Of a stretch of DNA of 64,000 nt, positions 34,149 to 43,067 are shown piece after piece. The stretch spans positions 186,001 through 250,000 of the forward strand of contig JADQAZ010000004.1 in the NCBI GenBank assembly GCA_018524345.1, written 5' to 3'. Under the pieces are notes generated by a model. That model was not told the DNA's origin and made no database searches. It saw nothing but the letters and a program-made list of their open reading frames with translations. How positions within the stretch are numbered: the first letter of the stretch is position 1; every line of letters starts with the position of its first letter. A program made the position numbers and the translations under genes. The DNA is from Harenicola maris (GTDB taxonomy: Bacteria > Pseudomonadota > Alphaproteobacteria > Rhodobacterales > Rhodobacteraceae).

Positions 34149-34336
34149 TACCGGCCTGAACCGATCAGACATATGTCTGACCACCAATTGCGCCGCCAAC
34201 AGACCCAAGCAGGCTTGGGGGGCGGCGCAACCGTATCGAAACCATGCCGCATTATGCATCTTGCTTTCGGCTTTGGTCCGATCGCGCGGCGCGATGCCTG
34301 CGCAGGTTTCAAAATTCTTGAGGGAGGGATGTCTCG

Positions 34337-34900
34337 ATGACACGTTTAACCAGCGGTGCTCTATGGGTGCAGAACAAGCTGGAGGAGATCGCCTGTTATG
34401 CTTCGGCGATGGCCGTTGCGACAATGATGACGATCACTGTCCTCGAAGTTTTTGCACGGGCGTTATTCTCTAAAAGTCTGCCGGGGGCTTATGAATACGT
34501 CAGTTTGATGTTTGTGTATCTGATCTATCTGGGGCTGGGCTATTCGCAGCGTCATGACGCACATATCACAGTGGGCATTTTGTATGACCACATGCCCCGC
34601 AGGCTGAAGAAAACGGTTGAAAGTTTCTATCTTTTTGCGGCCTTCGCGTTCTTTTCCATTCTGACATGGACCAGCGCTGAATCCGCTTGGACCAACTACG
34701 TCATGGGCGACACGGTCCTTGGCATTATCGAGGTCAAGACGTGGTGGGCGCGGGCAGGCATTCCGATCGGGTTGGCGCTGTTCTCGCTCCGGTTTCTGAC
34801 GCAGCTGATCCATCTGATCACAAAAGACCAATTGTTCGAGGAGGCGGGCGTCAATGACCTGACGCATCGAGGCGCCGTTGAGGGGGAGGAAAAGCCATGA
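34337..34900 (+). CDS. dctQ: TRAP transporter small permease, DctQ type
   Basis: The 187-residue inner-membrane protein has four hydrophobic segments (for example MAVATMMTITVLEVFARALF, YVSLMFVYLIYLGLGYSQ) and the RHDAHITVGILYDHMP loop typical of DctQ. It starts after a gap of about 190 bases from dctP and overlaps the DctM gene by four bases. It couples the binding protein to the large permease. Confidence 0.88.
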   Translation: MTRLTSGALWVQNKLEEIACYASAMAVATMMTITVLEVFARALFSKSLPGAYEYVSLMFVYLIYLGLGYSQRHDAHITVGILYDHMPRRLKKTVESFYLFAAFAFFSILTWTSAESAWTNYVMGDTVLGIIEVKTWWARAGIPIGLALFSLRFLTQLIHLITKDQLFEEAGVNDLTHRGAVEGEEKP

Positions 34901-36204
34901 TTGAATCACTTCAACTGCCGTTTGTGATCGGTATGGTCGCTGTCTTGATGATTATGCGGGTGCCGGTGGGGGTTTCCCTGCTTCTTGCGGGGGCGACGGG
35001 GTTTGCCTTTATTCGCGGTGCGACAATCACCTTTGATACCATTGGCGGCCGTTTGTTCGACATCGGCTCGGGCTATGCGCTGAGCGCGGTGCCGCTGTTC
35101 CTTCTTATGGGGCATGTCGCGGCCAAGGCGGGTATCACTCAGGACATCTATCGGGCCACGCGCGCTTGGCTGGGGCATCTTAAGGGGAGTGTGGTGATCG
35201 CGACGACAGTTGCCGCCGTTGCCTTTGCGGCCTGTTCCGGCTCCACCACCTCCTCGACGGCGGTCTTCGGGCGTGTCGCGATCCCTGAAATGCTGCGCCT
35301 CAAGGTGAACCGCAAGCTGGCTGCCGGCTGCGTAGCCACGGTGGGAACGCTTGCAGGTATGATCCCGCCGAGTATCAACCTGATCGTCTATGGCATCATC
35401 GCGCGGGAATCTGTTCCCAAGCTGTTGATTGCGGGCATTGTGCCTGGGTTGCTGACTGCCTTTGCCTATCTGGTCATGATCTACATCCGTGTCAGCCGGA
35501 ACCCTGAAATGGCGCCCGCCCTGCCCAAAGCGGGGATCGAAGAGCGCTTGCAGTCCCTCAAGGGCGTCTGGAGCTTTCTGACCCTTGGCGGCGTAGTGAT
35601 TGGCGGCATCTATGCAGGGATCATCACCCCGACGGAGGCTGGCGCAATCGGGGCTGTTGGCTCTTTCCTTATCGCCTTGCTGCGGAACCGCTTGTCTTTC
35701 TCGGTTCTCAAAGAGGTCTTTCTGGATACGGCACAGACAACATCGGTGATCTTTATCATTCTGGTGGGGGCTTTGATTTTCTCTTCCTACCTTGCGGTAA
35801 GCGGCGCCTCTGGTGCGGTTTCGGAGTATATCGTCGGTCTTGATATGTCGATGATGGGCATTGTCTGTATCTATGTGCTGCTCTTGCTGGTCTTGGGCTG
35901 CATGGTGGATCCGGTTTCTGTGATGTTCCTGACCGTGCCGATTTTTGTGCCGCCCCTGATTGAGCTGGGCGCGCATCCGATCTGGTTGGCGATTGTTGTG
36001 GTCAAAACGCTTGAGATTGGCTTGATCACGCCGCCTGTCGGGTTGAACGCCTTTGTCCTGAAAGGGGTGGCGCCGTCCTTCTCGCTTAGAGAGATCTTTG
36101 GCGGCATCTGGTGGTTCCTGCAGGTTGAGGTGATTACCTTGATCATGATCCTGTTCATTCCAACCATCGCGACCTTCTTGCCCGAGCTCGCCTATGCCAA
36201 ATGA
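34897..36204 (+). CDS. dctM: TRAP transporter large permease, DctM type
   Basis: The 435-residue protein has about twelve hydrophobic segments and the DctM wording ACSGSTTSSTAVFGRVAIPE, AGMIPPSINLIVYGII, IITPTEAGAIGAVG and VDPVSVMFLTVPIFVPPLI. It is the sodium-driven channel of the system. It is the last gene of the sugar-acid regulon and faces the converging Pnap_2097-type gene 75 bases away. Confidence 0.9.
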   Translation: MIESLQLPFVIGMVAVLMIMRVPVGVSLLLAGATGFAFIRGATITFDTIGGRLFDIGSGYALSAVPLFLLMGHVAAKAGITQDIYRATRAWLGHLKGSVVIATTVAAVAFAACSGSTTSSTAVFGRVAIPEMLRLKVNRKLAAGCVATVGTLAGMIPPSINLIVYGIIARESVPKLLIAGIVPGLLTAFAYLVMIYIRVSRNPEMAPALPKAGIEERLQSLKGVWSFLTLGGVVIGGIYAGIITPTEAGAIGAVGSFLIALLRNRLSFSVLKEVFLDTAQTTSVIFIILVGALIFSSYLAVSGASGAVSEYIVGLDMSMMGIVCIYVLLLLVLGCMVDPVSVMFLTVPIFVPPLIELGAHPIWLAIVVVKTLEIGLITPPVGLNAFVLKGVAPSFSLREIFGGIWWFLQVEVITLIMILFIPTIATFLPELAYAK

Positions 36205-36278
36205 CGGGGATGTCTTGGGAAGACGGCTCCCAAATAGGGCCCGGGGTTCGGGGCAGGGCACGGCGCGATGCCCACAGG

Positions 36279-37055
36279 TTAGGCCGCGCGTTCGTCTCTT
36301 GCCTGCGCGAGTATGCGGCCATCCGGCCCTGCGATGAGGGTCTCGGCCTTGCTGCGATGCACATAAAGGGCCTCGCCCGCATCGAGATTGCCGAGATACA
36401 CAACCTCGCGCATCCGCAGCGGCCTTGGGCTTTGCTGGGCGCTTTCGGCAAAGCGGCTGAAGCTGGGGAAATACAGGAGGCCGACCGCATTGAAGTCCAG
36501 TGCATAGCTGGGGTCGATGCGCTTGGCATTGGCAAGCGGCATGGCGTGCCCGCGATGCCTGCGCGAAGTTTGGCGCGCGCGGTGGTCAAGGGCCATCAAA
36601 TCGGGCCCCGCCGCGGGCAAGGTGCAGGAGCCGGATGGGCGGGCGCGCATGATGCGCCGGTTGGATCCTGTCTCGTCATGGGCAACGAAGGTCGACAGCA
36701 TCAGCAAAGACCCGATCACCCGTCCGCGGTGGCGCAACACATGCCGGGAGCCGATTTTGGGGCCGGTGGCTGCTGCGATCTCCGAGTGGATGGAAATATG
36801 CTCGCCCAAGAGGCTCCCTGAGGAGGCAAGGTCTATCCGCGTTGCGCAGAAGGCCGCATAGAGGGGGCGGCCATCGGCGGATTGAAAGCGCAGGCTGTCC
36901 TGTCCCAGCGATCTGGCAAGGAGGGTCCAATGTAGATCGCCGCAGGCGCCAAGCAGCCATTGTTCGGAAAGCCCATCGGGGCCGAGTTGCTGCATGCCGA
37001 GGATCTGCTGCGTCACGCCCTCATGCGTGACGCTTTGGGGTTGGAGGTCAAGCAT
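36279..37055 (-). CDS. Pnap_2097-family protein of the MSMEG_0572-type cluster
   Basis: The 258-residue protein (from ATG 37055, which overlaps the preceding stop) resembles a two-domain hotdog or condensation-like fold with LGACGDLHWTLLARSLG and GRPLYAAFCATRIDL. I recognise it as the Pnap_2097 family by its wording and its fixed place in the MSMEG_0572/Sll0783 clusters, where it is annotated as a biosynthetic protein of unknown reaction. An in-frame start at 37106 adds residues read over the flavoprotein gene. It is the last gene of the operon. Confidence 0.7.
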   Translation of the reverse strand: MLDLQPQSVTHEGVTQQILGMQQLGPDGLSEQWLLGACGDLHWTLLARSLGQDSLRFQSADGRPLYAAFCATRIDLASSGSLLGEHISIHSEIAAATGPKIGSRHVLRHRGRVIGSLLMLSTFVAHDETGSNRRIMRARPSGSCTLPAAGPDLMALDHRARQTSRRHRGHAMPLANAKRIDPSYALDFNAVGLLYFPSFSRFAESAQQSPRPLRMREVVYLGNLDAGEALYVHRSKAETLIAGPDGRILAQARDERAA

Positions 37056-38346
37056 CGCACATCTGCTTGACCGGAACCTCCAGTTGCGCGGCGATTTGGG
37101 CGGCAAGGTGACGGCTGTCCTCTTCGATCCCCAGGAAACGCCCCGATCCCCAAGTGTTCAGCCAGCCAAGGCCGATGAAGCTGAGCCCCTTATGCGCCGT
37201 CACGCCGCGGTCGAACACGGGCTTGCCGCGGGCGTCGAAGACATCCGCCTCGATCCAGGAGTAATCGGGCCGGAAGCCGATCGCCCAGAGGACGGAGGTG
37301 ATACCTGCCTCTGCGAGGTCAATCTCTGTGCGTTCCTCTGTTGGTTGCCAGACCTTTTGGAAGGGGGGCTCTTCGGGGGCATTGATGCCTTGCTGCGCTA
37401 TGTAGGCGTCTATCTGGGTGCGGATGCCCAGATAGGACCGGTCGGCATCGTCGAGATTTTTGGTCAGGTCGGGCAGGAATTTCACCGCAGTGCCATCCAT
37501 ATCCGCAAGCGAGCCGTAGAGTTCGACCCCGTGATCGATGTGGAAGCGGCGCAGGTCGATCTCTTTGCCGCCATCACGGCCCGACATGTAGTGGTTTGTC
37601 TGGGTCATCGCCTTGACCGGATCGGGGTGCTGGGCAATCGTGATGCCATAGTGTCCGGCGTCGCTTAGCCAATCGGTTGCGTCACGGCCGCGATACTTTC
37701 GCGGGCTTCGCGGGGCCGGGCCGACGGCAAGATGAACATCGCGACCCGCGCGGACGAAATCCTCCATCAGTTGCACGCCCGACTGTCCGGTGCCCACGAC
37801 CAGCACGCCGCCCTCCGGAAACTGATCGACGTTGCGGTAGTCTACGGAATGCATCTGGAAAACACCTGGGTCGAGGTTGGCGGCATAGGGGGGCTCGATC
37901 GGTGTGTCGTAGCCGCCGGTGGCAATCACCACCTGATCGCATGTCCATTTGCCGATCGTGGTTTCGACGTTGAACCCGCCCCCTTGGCGCGGCGCGACGC
38001 GTGTTACGTCAACATTCTCCCTCAGGTCGGGTTTTGCCATTTCGGCGAAGGCATCAACATAGGCGATGATCTCGTCCCTAAGCATAAACCCATCGGGATC
38101 GGTGCCGCCGTATTCGCGGTCATAGTGGAAATCGGGGAGGCGACACTGCCAGTTTGGCGTGACGAGGCAGAAGCTGTCCCAACGGCTTTCACGCCATGAG
38201 TGGAACTTACCGTTCCGTTCGAAAACAATGCTCTCGATCCCCAATTTCTTTAGGCAATAGGCGGTCGAAAGCCCGGCCTGCCCGCCGCCGACGATCACAA
38301 CTGGGATATGCTGGGTCTGGTTCTGTGTCATGGGTTTCATCCTCAT
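37048..38346 (-). CDS. MSMEG_0569-family FAD-dependent oxidoreductase
   Basis: The 432-residue flavoprotein has an N-terminal FAD motif VVIVGGGQAGLSTAY, a second Rossmann motif VLVVGTGQSGVQLMED (about 170-185) for NADPH and a FATGGY-like VVIATGGYDTP, as in flavin monooxygenases of the BVMO/FMO type. ATG 38346 overlaps the previous stop as ATGA; ATG 38331, with AGGA upstream, is an equally good alternative. The family occurs only in this cluster type and probably oxidises the cluster's intermediate. Confidence 0.82.
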   Translation of the reverse strand: MRMKPMTQNQTQHIPVVIVGGGQAGLSTAYCLKKLGIESIVFERNGKFHSWRESRWDSFCLVTPNWQCRLPDFHYDREYGGTDPDGFMLRDEIIAYVDAFAEMAKPDLRENVDVTRVAPRQGGGFNVETTIGKWTCDQVVIATGGYDTPIEPPYAANLDPGVFQMHSVDYRNVDQFPEGGVLVVGTGQSGVQLMEDFVRAGRDVHLAVGPAPRSPRKYRGRDATDWLSDAGHYGITIAQHPDPVKAMTQTNHYMSGRDGGKEIDLRRFHIDHGVELYGSLADMDGTAVKFLPDLTKNLDDADRSYLGIRTQIDAYIAQQGINAPEEPPFQKVWQPTEERTEIDLAEAGITSVLWAIGFRPDYSWIEADVFDARGKPVFDRGVTAHKGLSFIGLGWLNTWGSGRFLGIEEDSRHLAAQIAAQLEVPVKQMCDA

Positions 38347-38630
38347 TGAGAAATCTTCAGGCAGGCGATTTCCGTGTCTGGCTGTTCGATAAAGGTCGCG
38401 ACCTTCGCCTCGATCCGGTCGAGTTGATCCATGGCCGAGCTACAGGCAAAGCCGTATTTGCGTTCGACACGGTTGGAGGCGCGTTCCATCGCGATGCGGG
38501 CACGTTGTAAAAAGTCCGGAACCGGGTAGCTGAGCCCGGGTTTGAAGACTTCGGCAATGACGCTTGAGGGGGAGTAGAGTTTTTCCTCCGAGCCGTCGGG
38601 CCAGCGGACAGTCCAAAAGGTTTCAGGCAT
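38343..38630 (-). CDS. MSMEG_0570-family nitrogen-starvation-response protein
   Basis: This small soluble protein (95 residues from ATG 38630) begins PETFWTVRWPDGSEEKLYSP and has a helical C-terminus with a single FACSSAMDQLDRIE segment. It matches the MSMEG_0570 family by length and wording. Its ATG lies eight bases inside the AIR-synthase-like gene. The function is unknown; a chaperone or carrier role is conceivable. Confidence 0.75.
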   Translation of the reverse strand: MPETFWTVRWPDGSEEKLYSPSSVIAEVFKPGLSYPVPDFLQRARIAMERASNRVERKYGFACSSAMDQLDRIEAKVATFIEQPDTEIACLKISQ

Positions 38631-39591
38631 GGTTGGCTCCAAGATCGAGATAGGGGGTTTGGGCGTGATCCCAGAAAAGGGAGGTTTCATCGCCATTGCG
38701 AAGCGTCACGGCGGATCCTTCGGTGATGTATCCCACCGCATGGGCATCGATCCCGCGGCAGGCAAAGGCTGCGCAAAGGGTCTCGGCATTCTCGGGATGA
38801 ACCGACAACAGAAAGCCGAAGCTGGGGAAGCTGCGCAGCCAGCGCTCTGGCTCGATGCCAATCGGCGGATTGACCTCTGACAGGGCGATTTCGATGCCGA
38901 CGTTTGAACATTCTGCCAGCATCAGGGCCGTTCCGATCAGGCCGCCTTGGCTGATGTCTTTGCCTGCGCAAACTAGGTCCTCCTCTGCCAGCGCAGGGAG
39001 CAGCATCAGATCACCGCGCAACCGTTCGGCGGGCGCATCGAGTGCTGCGCAGAAGTTGTCAAAGTTCCGGTAGCTGCCACGGTGGTCGATGGCGGCAATC
39101 AGCAGGTCCCCGGGGGCGGCATCAAAGCTGGTGATCAAGCGTTCCGCCTTGCCAAATACCGAGGCGGCAAGGCCAAGGTCCGCGGCCGAGAGGTTTGTAT
39201 GCCCGCCCACGAGCGGTATGCCGTAGGCGGCGGAGGCATCGCGCATCCCCTGCAGCAGCGGCGCTGCGGCATCTGCGCTGGGGGCCCAGATCTGGTCGAT
39301 CACGGCGGTGCTGCGCCCCCCCATTGCGGCGATATCCGACAGGTTGACCATCACGGCGCACCAGCCTGCAAACCAAGGATCATCCTTGATAAAGGCGGGG
39401 ATGAAGCCCTCTCCGGCCAGCAGGTCATATCCGCCGTCGCGGGGCAGAATGGCGGCGTCATCTCCGGGGCGTCCATCGCTGCGCGCGGTGAGGCCAAGCG
39501 CATGGGTTGCCGAAGCGATGCCCAGCTTTGAGCGGATCGACGGGTGGACACGCAAACGTTCTGCCAGTTCCTTGAGGGGGGATGCAGTCAT
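38623..39591 (-). CDS. Sll0787-family AIR synthase-like protein
   Basis: From ATG 39591 the protein is 322 residues. It has an ATP-dependent PurM/ThiL-type N-domain with GRPGDDAAIL, a VNLSDIAAMGG motif and GGHTNLSA, followed by a C-domain with KDISQGGLIGTALMLAE. These are the signatures of the PurM/SelD/ThiL superfamily, whose members activate a substrate by phosphoryl transfer. It is a regular member of the MSMEG_0572 cluster. A longer frame upstream to 39807 reads over the GNAT gene and is not used. Confidence 0.8.
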   Translation of the reverse strand: MTASPLKELAERLRVHPSIRSKLGIASATHALGLTARSDGRPGDDAAILPRDGGYDLLAGEGFIPAFIKDDPWFAGWCAVMVNLSDIAAMGGRSTAVIDQIWAPSADAAAPLLQGMRDASAAYGIPLVGGHTNLSAADLGLAASVFGKAERLITSFDAAPGDLLIAAIDHRGSYRNFDNFCAALDAPAERLRGDLMLLPALAEEDLVCAGKDISQGGLIGTALMLAECSNVGIEIALSEVNPPIGIEPERWLRSFPSFGFLLSVHPENAETLCAAFACRGIDAHAVGYITEGSAVTLRNGDETSLFWDHAQTPYLDLGANHA

Positions 39592-40139
39592 CGGCGCGGC
39601 TCTCGGATGCGGGGGCGGTGATACCATCCGGACACCGGATCGGCGCAGGGCGGATAATGGGCGAGCTCTGCCTCCATCCGCATATGCGGTGTGCCGTGGA
39701 TTGTGACCTCTTCCAGCGGCTGCCAATGCAGCCGTTTGAACAGGGTGACGTTCTGTAGCTGCACATGGGCCAGAAACCTGTCGCATCCACGGGCATTGGC
39801 GGAACATACCGCAAGGCGGATCAGCTCTGCCCCCAAGCGGCCCACGGCGCGAAAGTCGCTGTCAACGGCCAGCCGCGTGCCCCACCAAAGGCCGGGTGCC
39901 TCCTCGTGGATGCGCACGGTGCCCACCACCTGATCGGCCTCATGTGCATAGGTCGAAAGCGCCACCAGATGCGTTGCGATCATGTCGATGTCATCGCGAT
40001 CATGGGTGCGGAAGATGCCTTGCTCTTCGACAAAGACGCGGCGGCGCAGGGTCGCGGCCCCCTCGGCTTCGAAACGTTTGGACGCGGCGCGGATATAGTA
40101 TCCGGGGCAGTGAAAGTCGCGTTGTTCAACCTCGATCAT
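39588..40139 (-). CDS. MSMEG_0567/Sll0786-family GNAT acetyltransferase
   Basis: The 183-residue protein has a GNAT fold: LRRRVFVEEQGIF, VVGTVRIHEEAPGLWWGTRL and an acetyl-CoA loop RAVGRLGAELIRLAV. It transfers an acyl group from acyl-CoA, or produces one for homoserine-lactone-like chemistry. ATG 40139 overlaps the radical SAM stop as ATGA. It is one of the conserved cluster genes. Confidence 0.8.
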   Translation of the reverse strand: MIEVEQRDFHCPGYYIRAASKRFEAEGAATLRRRVFVEEQGIFRTHDRDDIDMIATHLVALSTYAHEADQVVGTVRIHEEAPGLWWGTRLAVDSDFRAVGRLGAELIRLAVCSANARGCDRFLAHVQLQNVTLFKRLHWQPLEEVTIHGTPHMRMEAELAHYPPCADPVSGWYHRPRIREPRR

Positions 40140-41257
40140 GCGGGCACCGCCTGCGTCGGCACTTTCAGCTTTTCGTAGCTCGACAGGGCCGAACAGGCGC
40201 CGCATTTGCCGCAGCCGGCCTTCATGTCCGCCGAGCGGATACCGGCCCGAACGATCATCTGGCCCAGTGGTTGCAAGATTGAGGCCATGAAGCTTGAGCT
40301 CGGGGCGGGGTGGCTTTCCAGTGGAGTGCCAGAGATCGGCACAAAGGGAACCACGAAGGGATAAACCCCCATCGCGCAGAGCTTTTCGCCCATGTCCAGA
40401 ATTGCTTCGCGTGTGTCACCGAGCCCGGCAAGGATATAGGTCGAGACCTGCCCACGCCCGAAGACCTTTACCGCGGCCTCGAAGCTGGAGAAGTATTTCG
40501 TAATCGGGACCGAGGCCTTGCCGGGCATGATGCGCTGGCGGACCTCTGGTGTGACGGCCTCAAGATGCATGCCGAGGGTGTCGATGCCCGCATCGAACAT
40601 GCGCTGGTGCCAGATGTCATCCTCGGGCGGCTCGCACTGGCCCTGCAGGGGCAGATCGACGGCTGCCTTGATCGCCTCTGCGCTGTCACAGAGCACCTTG
40701 GCGCCGCGGTCCTTGCCTGCGGGGGTCCCTGTTGTCAGCACCATGTGGGTCACGCCGTCCAGTTCGACGGCGGCCTTGGCGACCTCGGCCAGTTGCTGTG
40801 GTGTTTTATGGGCAATGGTGCGCCCTGCGGCAAGGCTTTGGCCAATGGAGCAGAACTGGCAGGTCTTTTTGCGGCTTTCGTAGCGGATGCAGGTTTGCAG
40901 CACCGTGGTTGCCAGCACGTCCTTGGAATGCAGAGCGGCGATGTGGCTGTAGGGAATGCCATCGGCGGTTTTGCGTTGGTAGAATTTGGCCGCCGTTGGA
41001 AAGCGGACCATGGCCACCTCTTGCCCGTCGCGGGTCACGCGGGCCTCGCCCGTCGCATCGGGGGCCTCGACCAGATAGGGGCTGTCAAAGCTGGGCGCTG
41101 TATGGACGGGGATCATCACCGTGCGGGAGCCAATCGAAATCGCCTTGTGATCGGACGGCCCCGCGCCGCCGCGTCTGCTTTCCTGGCCCGCGCGCGGATC
41201 GACAAGGCGCATGCCGTGGGTTTGCAATTCGTTGATAAGCTCTGCGTGATCAAGCAT
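40136..41257 (-). CDS. MSMEG_0568-family radical SAM protein
   Basis: The 373-residue protein has Cys residues C123, C133 and C136 in [15 protein letters not shown], an atypical C-x9-C-x2-C radical SAM cluster, then [13 protein letters not shown] and a GLGD motif, and a C-terminal GCGKCGAC segment that may bind a second iron-sulfur cluster. Radical SAM chemistry by a 5'-deoxyadenosyl radical is inferred. Its start overlaps the nitrilase stop by eight bases. It is the central enzyme of the MSMEG_0572 cluster. Confidence 0.85.
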   Translation of the reverse strand: MLDHAELINELQTHGMRLVDPRAGQESRRGGAGPSDHKAISIGSRTVMIPVHTAPSFDSPYLVEAPDATGEARVTRDGQEVAMVRFPTAAKFYQRKTADGIPYSHIAALHSKDVLATTVLQTCIRYESRKKTCQFCSIGQSLAAGRTIAHKTPQQLAEVAKAAVELDGVTHMVLTTGTPAGKDRGAKVLCDSAEAIKAAVDLPLQGQCEPPEDDIWHQRMFDAGIDTLGMHLEAVTPEVRQRIMPGKASVPITKYFSSFEAAVKVFGRGQVSTYILAGLGDTREAILDMGEKLCAMGVYPFVVPFVPISGTPLESHPAPSSSFMASILQPLGQMIVRAGIRSADMKAGCGKCGACSALSSYEKLKVPTQAVPA

Positions 41258-42218
41258 CTTGGCAAGTCTCCTGCGGTTCGTTTGCGGCCTCGGTTACGTG
41301 GCGTGTTGATGCCTCTCGGGTGTCATGGTTGAGGGACAGCAATTCGGGGCGTGCGTAATGTCCGACGCTGTCCATCATGCGTTTGCGCTTGGCGATCAGC
41401 TTCATGTCGAGATCGGCGATCAGGATGCCCTCGCCGGATGTCAGGGGCTCTGCCAGATGGCGGCCCTCGGGCGAGATGATGCAGGTCATGCAGCCGCTGC
41501 GCATGGCCTTTTGCAGGTTCTGATCCGGGTGAATCTGTGCGATCTGCTCTTCGGAGAGCCAGCCGGTTGCATTGACGACAAAACAGCCCGATTCAAGCGC
41601 GTGGTGGCGCATGGTGACCTCTATCTGGTCGCGGAAAATGTCGCCGACCAGAGAGCCGGGATATTGGCCCGCGTGGATTTCCTCGTTCTGGGTCATCAGG
41701 GCGTAGCGGGCGAGGGGGTTGTAATGCTCCCAACAGGCAAGCGCGCCGACGCGGCCGACCTTGGTTTCGACGACCTTGAGCCCAGACCCATCGCCCTGAC
41801 CCCAGACCATACGCTCATGATAGGTCGGTGTGATTTTGCGGCGCTTCAGCGCGATCGTACCATCGGCGTCAAAGATCAGCTGTGCATTATAGAGCGAACC
41901 ATGATCCCGTTCATTCACCCCCAGCACCACCACGACCCCGCGCTTGGCACAGGCATCGGCCACGGCCTGTGTTGCTGGCGAGGGCACGACGACCGCCTCT
42001 TGCATTAGGTCAAGATGCGGCGCGCCCTGCTGCACAGGTGGCAACACAAAGCTGAAATACGGGTAGTAGGGCACAAATGTCTCGGGAAAGACTATGAATT
42101 GCGCGCCCTTGTCGGCGGCTTCGGCAATTGCGTTGAGCACGCGTTCAATCGTTCCGGCACGTCCGGAAAGGTCAGGTGCGATCTGTACGGCGGCGGCGCG
42201 GATGGTATCGGTTCGCAT
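41250..42218 (-). CDS. Nit6803-family nitrilase
   Basis: The 322-residue protein has the carbon-nitrogen hydrolase triad E46 ([11 protein letters not shown]), K128 ([12 protein letters not shown]) and C162 (ACWEHYNP). These positions lie seven below the E53, K135, C169 known for Nit6803, so it is a close relative. It hydrolyses nitriles to carboxylate and ammonia. ATG 42218 is preferred; the frame extends to 42299 without a typical N-terminus. The family defines the Nit1-type clusters in cyanobacteria and proteobacteria. Published work that I recall links Nit1C clusters to growth on cyanide as nitrogen source. Confidence 0.88.
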   Translation of the reverse strand: MRTDTIRAAAVQIAPDLSGRAGTIERVLNAIAEAADKGAQFIVFPETFVPYYPYFSFVLPPVQQGAPHLDLMQEAVVVPSPATQAVADACAKRGVVVVLGVNERDHGSLYNAQLIFDADGTIALKRRKITPTYHERMVWGQGDGSGLKVVETKVGRVGALACWEHYNPLARYALMTQNEEIHAGQYPGSLVGDIFRDQIEVTMRHHALESGCFVVNATGWLSEEQIAQIHPDQNLQKAMRSGCMTCIISPEGRHLAEPLTSGEGILIADLDMKLIAKRKRMMDSVGHYARPELLSLNHDTREASTRHVTEAANEPQETCQDA

Positions 42219-42306
42219 AGGGGTGCCTCTGTTCAAGGATGGGGCCGGCCCGAGGGGGGGAACGGGCCGGCAACCGGGGGCAAACAGTGCCCCCGACAAG
42301 GATGGA

Positions 42307-42789
42307 TCAAACGGTCCAGGTATCGAGGATCACCGCATCGGCCTTTTTGTGCAGCAGGATGCAATCAAGGACGTCCTGCGGCGCGATTGGCGTGATGCCG
42401 GGCAGAAGCGAGGGCTCGCCGTGGCCGTAGAGGGCCTGCAAAGCAAAGCGGCAGGCATAGACCTTGCCGCCCTCGCCCATGAACTTGTTCAGGTTGACGG
42501 CAAAGTTCTGGTGCCCGGGGAAGGCCTCGTCGCCGAGGGTGGGAAAGCCGCGCTGGATGCCCAGTGTAACGCCGGGACCATAGAGCAGGATTGATGTCTC
42601 ATAGCCTTTGCGGTTCAGGCGGATGGCATTCAGGATGTTGACGAGGCCAATGGACCCTTCGAAGGCCACGGTGTGGAAGGTAACCAGCGCCTTCTCGCCC
42701 TCATCGGCCTTAACATCTTCGAAGACCTTCTCTTCGTAGTTCACGAAGAAATCTCCGTCTTTATGTGCTTCTTTAGTGACTTCGGGCAT
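42307..42789 (-). CDS. MSMEG_0572/Sll0783-family nitrogen-starvation-response protein
   Basis: From ATG 42789 the protein is 160 residues (AAGGAG six bases upstream; the adjacent ATG 42792 would be only three bases from it). It has [33 protein letters not shown] and [13 protein letters not shown], a DsrE-like fold with a conserved cysteine. It is the defining first gene of the cluster. In Synechocystis, Sll0783 is induced by nitrogen starvation. It is divergent from the MocR-type regulator, so the operon of eight genes probably starts here. Confidence 0.85.
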   Translation of the reverse strand: MPEVTKEAHKDGDFFVNYEEKVFEDVKADEGEKALVTFHTVAFEGSIGLVNILNAIRLNRKGYETSILLYGPGVTLGIQRGFPTLGDEAFPGHQNFAVNLNKFMGEGGKVYACRFALQALYGHGEPSLLPGITPIAPQDVLDCILLHKKADAVILDTWTV

Positions 42790-42861
42790 CATGCGCTCCT
42801 TGTTGTTGATGAGCACATTGATGGGCCGGGCAAATTGAATGCAGCAATAAACAGTTCAATC

Positions 42862-43010
42862 TGCATACAATATAAATTGCTGATTTGGTGGGTTGCGCTG
42901 ATTTCTGCATAAAAAATGCACTGATGTGGTCTCTTTGGTGCATTTTCAGTGCAATTTATCGAGATGGCATTGTTGGCAGGCCTGCTTTGATTCTTATTGA
43001 TGCATACAAT
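42862..43010. promoter_or_regulatory. Operator-like repeats between the nitrilase cluster and MocR regulator
   Basis: TGCATACAAT occurs twice in direct orientation (42862-42871 and 43001-43010). Between them AAAATGCAC (42913-42921) and GTGCATTTT (42938-42946) form an inverted repeat, interleaved with TGCACTGA and TCAGTGCA. Repeats sharing TGCA in a divergent gap beside a MocR gene are the usual form of its binding sites. Confidence 0.6.
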
Positions 43011-43067
43011 TACCCTTCAATTGTTGCGCTGCCTGTCGTATAAGCCCCCAAGCAAAAGGGACATTTT

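Noticed and set aside
34906..36261. Minus-strand open frame of 451 codons
   Set aside because: Antisense to dctM; rich in His, Asp, Gln and Arg as expected for the complement of a GC-rich membrane protein gene.
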